Shown here piece after piece: positions 5,917 through 7,450 of a stretch of DNA of 7,450 bases. A program made the translations under genes and the position numbers. The notes beneath the pieces were generated by a model that made no database searches, was not told the DNA's origin, and saw only the letters and a list, made by a program, of their open reading frames with translations. Position 1 is the first letter of the stretch. Every line of letters begins with the position of its first letter. Source of the stretch: a bacterium (lineage in GTDB: Bacteria > UBA6262); assembly GCA_028716025.1 (NCBI GenBank), contig JAQUQP010000089.1:1-7450 (forward strand), in the 5' to 3' direction.

Positions 5917-6666
5917 TTGAAACTAGCTGGTAAAGTAGCTATTATAACCGGCGCAGCTCAAGGCATTGGTAAGGAAATTGCCATTGCTCTGGCCCAGGAA
6001 GGGTCTGATCTTGTCATTGTAGATGTCAATCTTGAACAGGCAGAAAAAACTGCTCAGGAGCTGGCAGATCTGGGACGAAAGACCATGGCCCTGAAAGTTG
6101 ATGTTTCCAAGAGTACCGAGGTCGAAGAAATGGTTAATAAAATCCTTGACAAATTCGGTAAAATAGATATATTAGTAAATAATGCTGGTATAACGAGAGA
6201 TAACCTGCTTTTACGCATGAAGGAAGAGGAATGGGACCTGGTGATCAGCATTAACTTGAAGGGTACATTTAACTGCCTGAAAGCGGTTACCCGGCCGATG
6301 ATTAAAGCCAGAAGCGGTAAGATTGTAAATATTGCTTCTATTATCGGGATCGCTGGCAATGCCGGTCAAGCTAACTATGCTGCCAGTAAAGCAGGCGTAA
6401 TAGCCTTGACTAAAAGCGCGGCTAAAGAATTGGCTTCCCGTAACGTAAATGTTAATGCCGTTGCTCCTGGATTTATCCAAACAGCTATGACCCATGTTTT
6501 ACCTGAGGCAGTGAAACAGGAAATGCTGAAACGGATACCTCTGGCCAAACTGGGTGAAGTAAAGGATGTAGCTAAGGCAGTCCTGTTTTTAGCCGGACCG
6601 GATTCTGATTATATTACCGGGCAAGTTGTAGTTGTTGATGGCGGAATGGTCATGAATTTCATGTAA
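5917..6666 (+). CDS. fabG: 3-oxoacyl-ACP reductase (FabG), probably NADH-preferring
   Basis: FabG reduces 3-oxoacyl-ACP to 3-hydroxyacyl-ACP in each elongation cycle. The 249-residue protein is a classical short-chain dehydrogenase: cofactor loop TGAAQGIG (11-18), NNAG (88-91), and catalytic Asn113, Ser141, Tyr154 and Lys158 (YAASK, 154-158). The end PDSDYITGQVVVVDGGMVMN is typical FabG. Two cofactor features differ from NADPH-dependent FabG such as that of E. coli: the Arg in TGASRGIG is Gln15 here, and Asp36 sits at the end of the second beta strand (IVDVN), where it would repel the 2'-phosphate of NADPH. The start is TTG at 5917: an in-frame stop at 5908-5910 leaves no upstream ATG, and AGGGGGTGAT (5902-5911) gives a strong ribosome binding site. 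Its position between fabD and acpP supports the role in fatty acid synthesis. Confidence 0.94.
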   Translation: MKLAGKVAIITGAAQGIGKEIAIALAQEGSDLVIVDVNLEQAEKTAQELADLGRKTMALKVDVSKSTEVEEMVNKILDKFGKIDILVNNAGITRDNLLLRMKEEEWDLVISINLKGTFNCLKAVTRPMIKARSGKIVNIASIIGIAGNAGQANYAASKAGVIALTKSAAKELASRNVNVNAVAPGFIQTAMTHVLPEAVKQEMLKRIPLAKLGEVKDVAKAVLFLAGPDSDYITGQVVVVDGGMVMNFM

Positions 6667-6695
6667 GCAATAAAATACCAAGTGGGAGGTAGTCA

Positions 6696-6932
6696 ATGTC
6701 AGTTGAGGATAAGGTTAAAGAAATTATCATTGAGCAGCTGGGAGTAGATCCGGAAGAAGTTACCAATGATGCCAGTTTCATCAATGATCTTGGAGCTGAT
6801 TCTTTAGATACAGTAGAGCTGGTTATGGCGCTCGAAGAAGAATTTGACATAGAGATTCCAGATGAAGAAGCAGAGAAATTACAGTCAGTGGGACAGGCGA
6901 TCGATTATATCAAAGCACATACAAATGCATAA
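6696..6932 (+). CDS. acpP: Acyl carrier protein
   Basis: AcpP carries growing acyl chains on a 4'-phosphopantetheine arm. The 78-residue acidic protein matches the family along its whole length. The attachment site is Ser36 in [12 protein letters not shown], followed by the recognition helix [18 protein letters not shown] that FabD, FabH, FabG and FabF dock to. The ATG at 6696 has a strong GGGAGGT (6684-6690) with 5-nt spacing, as expected for one of the most abundant cellular proteins. It lies 29 bp after fabG and is followed by a long hairpin before fabF. No apo-ACP modifying enzyme is in the window. Confidence 0.98.
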   Translation: MSVEDKVKEIIIEQLGVDPEEVTNDASFINDLGADSLDTVELVMALEEEFDIEIPDEEAEKLQSVGQAIDYIKAHTNA

Positions 6933-6948
6933 TAGCAAGGGCACTCTT

Positions 6949-6999
6949 ATAAACACGGATCTTATTTGATAATCTATTATCCATAGGGTCCGTGTTTAT
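6949..6999 (+). other. Long intercistronic stem-loop between acpP and fabF
   Basis: The arms 6949-6965 and 6983-6999 pair over 17 positions (outer part ATAAACACGGATC with GGTCCGTGTTTAT) with two G-T wobbles at 6960/6988 and 6962/6986. Inside, after a small internal loop (TT against C), GATAAT (6968-6973) pairs with ATTATC (6976-6981). The whole forms one 51-nt hairpin. The sequence after it (TGTGTCATATT) is not a run of T, so it is not a classical intrinsic terminator, although partial termination is possible. It could protect the acpP message from 3' exonucleases and so lower fabF relative to acpP. The pairing is seen directly; the role is inferred. Confidence 0.7.
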
Positions 7000-7021
7000 T
7001 GTGTCATATTGAGAGGTATAA

Positions 7022-7450
7022 ATGAGTAGAAGAGTCGTAGTGACCGGTGTAGGGTGGTTGACTCCGCTGGGTGTCGGGAAAGAAGAAGTGTGGCAAGCCC
7101 TTTGTAACGGGGAATCAGGAGTGGATATTATAACCTCTTTTGATACTACCGGTTTTACGTCCAAGATCGCTGCCGAGTTAAAAAACTTTGATCCGCAGCA
7201 GTATATGGATAAAAAGGATGTTAAACGCATGGATCGTTTTGTGCAGGTATCAGTCGCTGCCACTACGATGGCACTTAAAGATTCCGGGCTGGAGCTGGAC
7301 AAGGAAAACCGTGACCGGATAGGCGTTGTCGTCAGCTCTGGTATCGGCGGTATCCAAACTATTGAAGCGCAGATGAGAAGATATATCGAAGGCGGCCCAA
7401 CCAGGATAAGTCCTTTTCTTATTCCCATGATCATATCCAATATGGCTGGG
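7022..7450 (+). CDS. fabF: Beta-ketoacyl-ACP synthase II (FabF), N-terminal 143 residues (partial, runs off right edge)
   Basis: FabF elongates acyl-ACP by condensation with malonyl-ACP. The frame opens at ATG 7022 with GAGAGG (7011-7016) 5 nt upstream, and stays open to the last base. The start RRVVVTGVGWLTPLG (3-17) is the conserved N-terminus of KAS I/II enzymes. KKDVKRMDRFVQVS (64-77), AATTMALKDSGL and RISPFLIPMIISNMAG near the right edge match FabF closely. The catalytic Cys and the two His lie beyond the window, in the remaining roughly 270 residues of a usual 410. The context directly after acpP is the standard place for fabF. FabB or a polyketide-type KAS is possible from the fragment alone but less likely here. 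Confidence 0.93.
   Translation, partial: MSRRVVVTGVGWLTPLGVGKEEVWQALCNGESGVDIITSFDTTGFTSKIAAELKNFDPQQYMDKKDVKRMDRFVQVSVAATTMALKDSGLELDKENRDRIGVVVSSGIGGIQTIEAQMRRYIEGGPTRISPFLIPMIISNMAG

Noticed and set aside
6949..7010. acpP-fabF hairpin as a classical intrinsic terminator
   Set aside because: No run of T follows the stem on the + strand, and fabF continues the operon directly after it, so full termination is unlikely.
6910..7440. 176-codon minus-strand open frame opposite the acpP end and fabF
   Set aside because: The + strand here encodes a strongly conserved FabF N-terminus starting at 7022 with its own ribosome binding site; the minus frame has no recognisable domain.

Overview
The window is an ordinary but information-rich stretch of bacterial housekeeping DNA. 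All genes are on the + strand and tightly packed. It carries the 3' end of an acetate kinase gene, the two subunits of an electron-bifurcating NADH-dependent ferredoxin:NADP+ oxidoreductase (Nfn), and then a type II fatty acid synthesis cluster in the order rpmF, plsX, fabH, fabD, fabG, acpP, fabF. The fabF gene runs off the right edge. No mobile element, CRISPR array, tRNA or rRNA is visible.

Organism: acetate kinase next to Nfn points to an anaerobic, fermentative or acetogenic metabolism based on ferredoxin and acetate. The rpmF-plsX-fabH-fabD-fabG-acpP-fabF order is widespread in bacteria. The moderate base composition, the short degenerate 7-base tandem repeats between genes and the lack of a close match to any model genome that I recognise suggest an uncultured candidate-phylum anaerobe. 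An Omnitrophota-like or Elusimicrobia-like lineage is a guess at low confidence.

Layout: 1-2464 is an energy-metabolism unit (ackA, nfnA, nfnB), with a 2-bp gap at ackA/nfnA and a 1-bp stop/start overlap at nfnA/nfnB. 2465-2600 is a 136-bp noncoding gap with short direct repeats, a good sigma-70-type promoter and a perfect 7-6-7 palindrome inside that promoter. 2601-4844 is a translationally coupled trio (rpmF, plsX, fabH). 4845-4897 and 5831-5916 are short gaps filled with 7-base-period repeats on either side of fabD. 5917-6932 holds fabG (TTG start) and acpP. 6933-7021 holds a long stem-loop between acpP and fabF.

How the genes work together: PlsX makes acyl-phosphate for phospholipid synthesis. 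FabD loads malonyl groups onto AcpP, FabH starts chains from acyl-CoA, FabF elongates them and FabG reduces the beta-keto group. rpmF ties this lipid operon to ribosome synthesis, a common linkage. Nfn balances NADH, NADPH and reduced ferredoxin; FabG, however, has the sequence signature of an NADH user. I did not find an undescribed system. The most interesting items are the intergenic elements: the promoter palindrome, the heptad repeats and the acpP-fabF hairpin.
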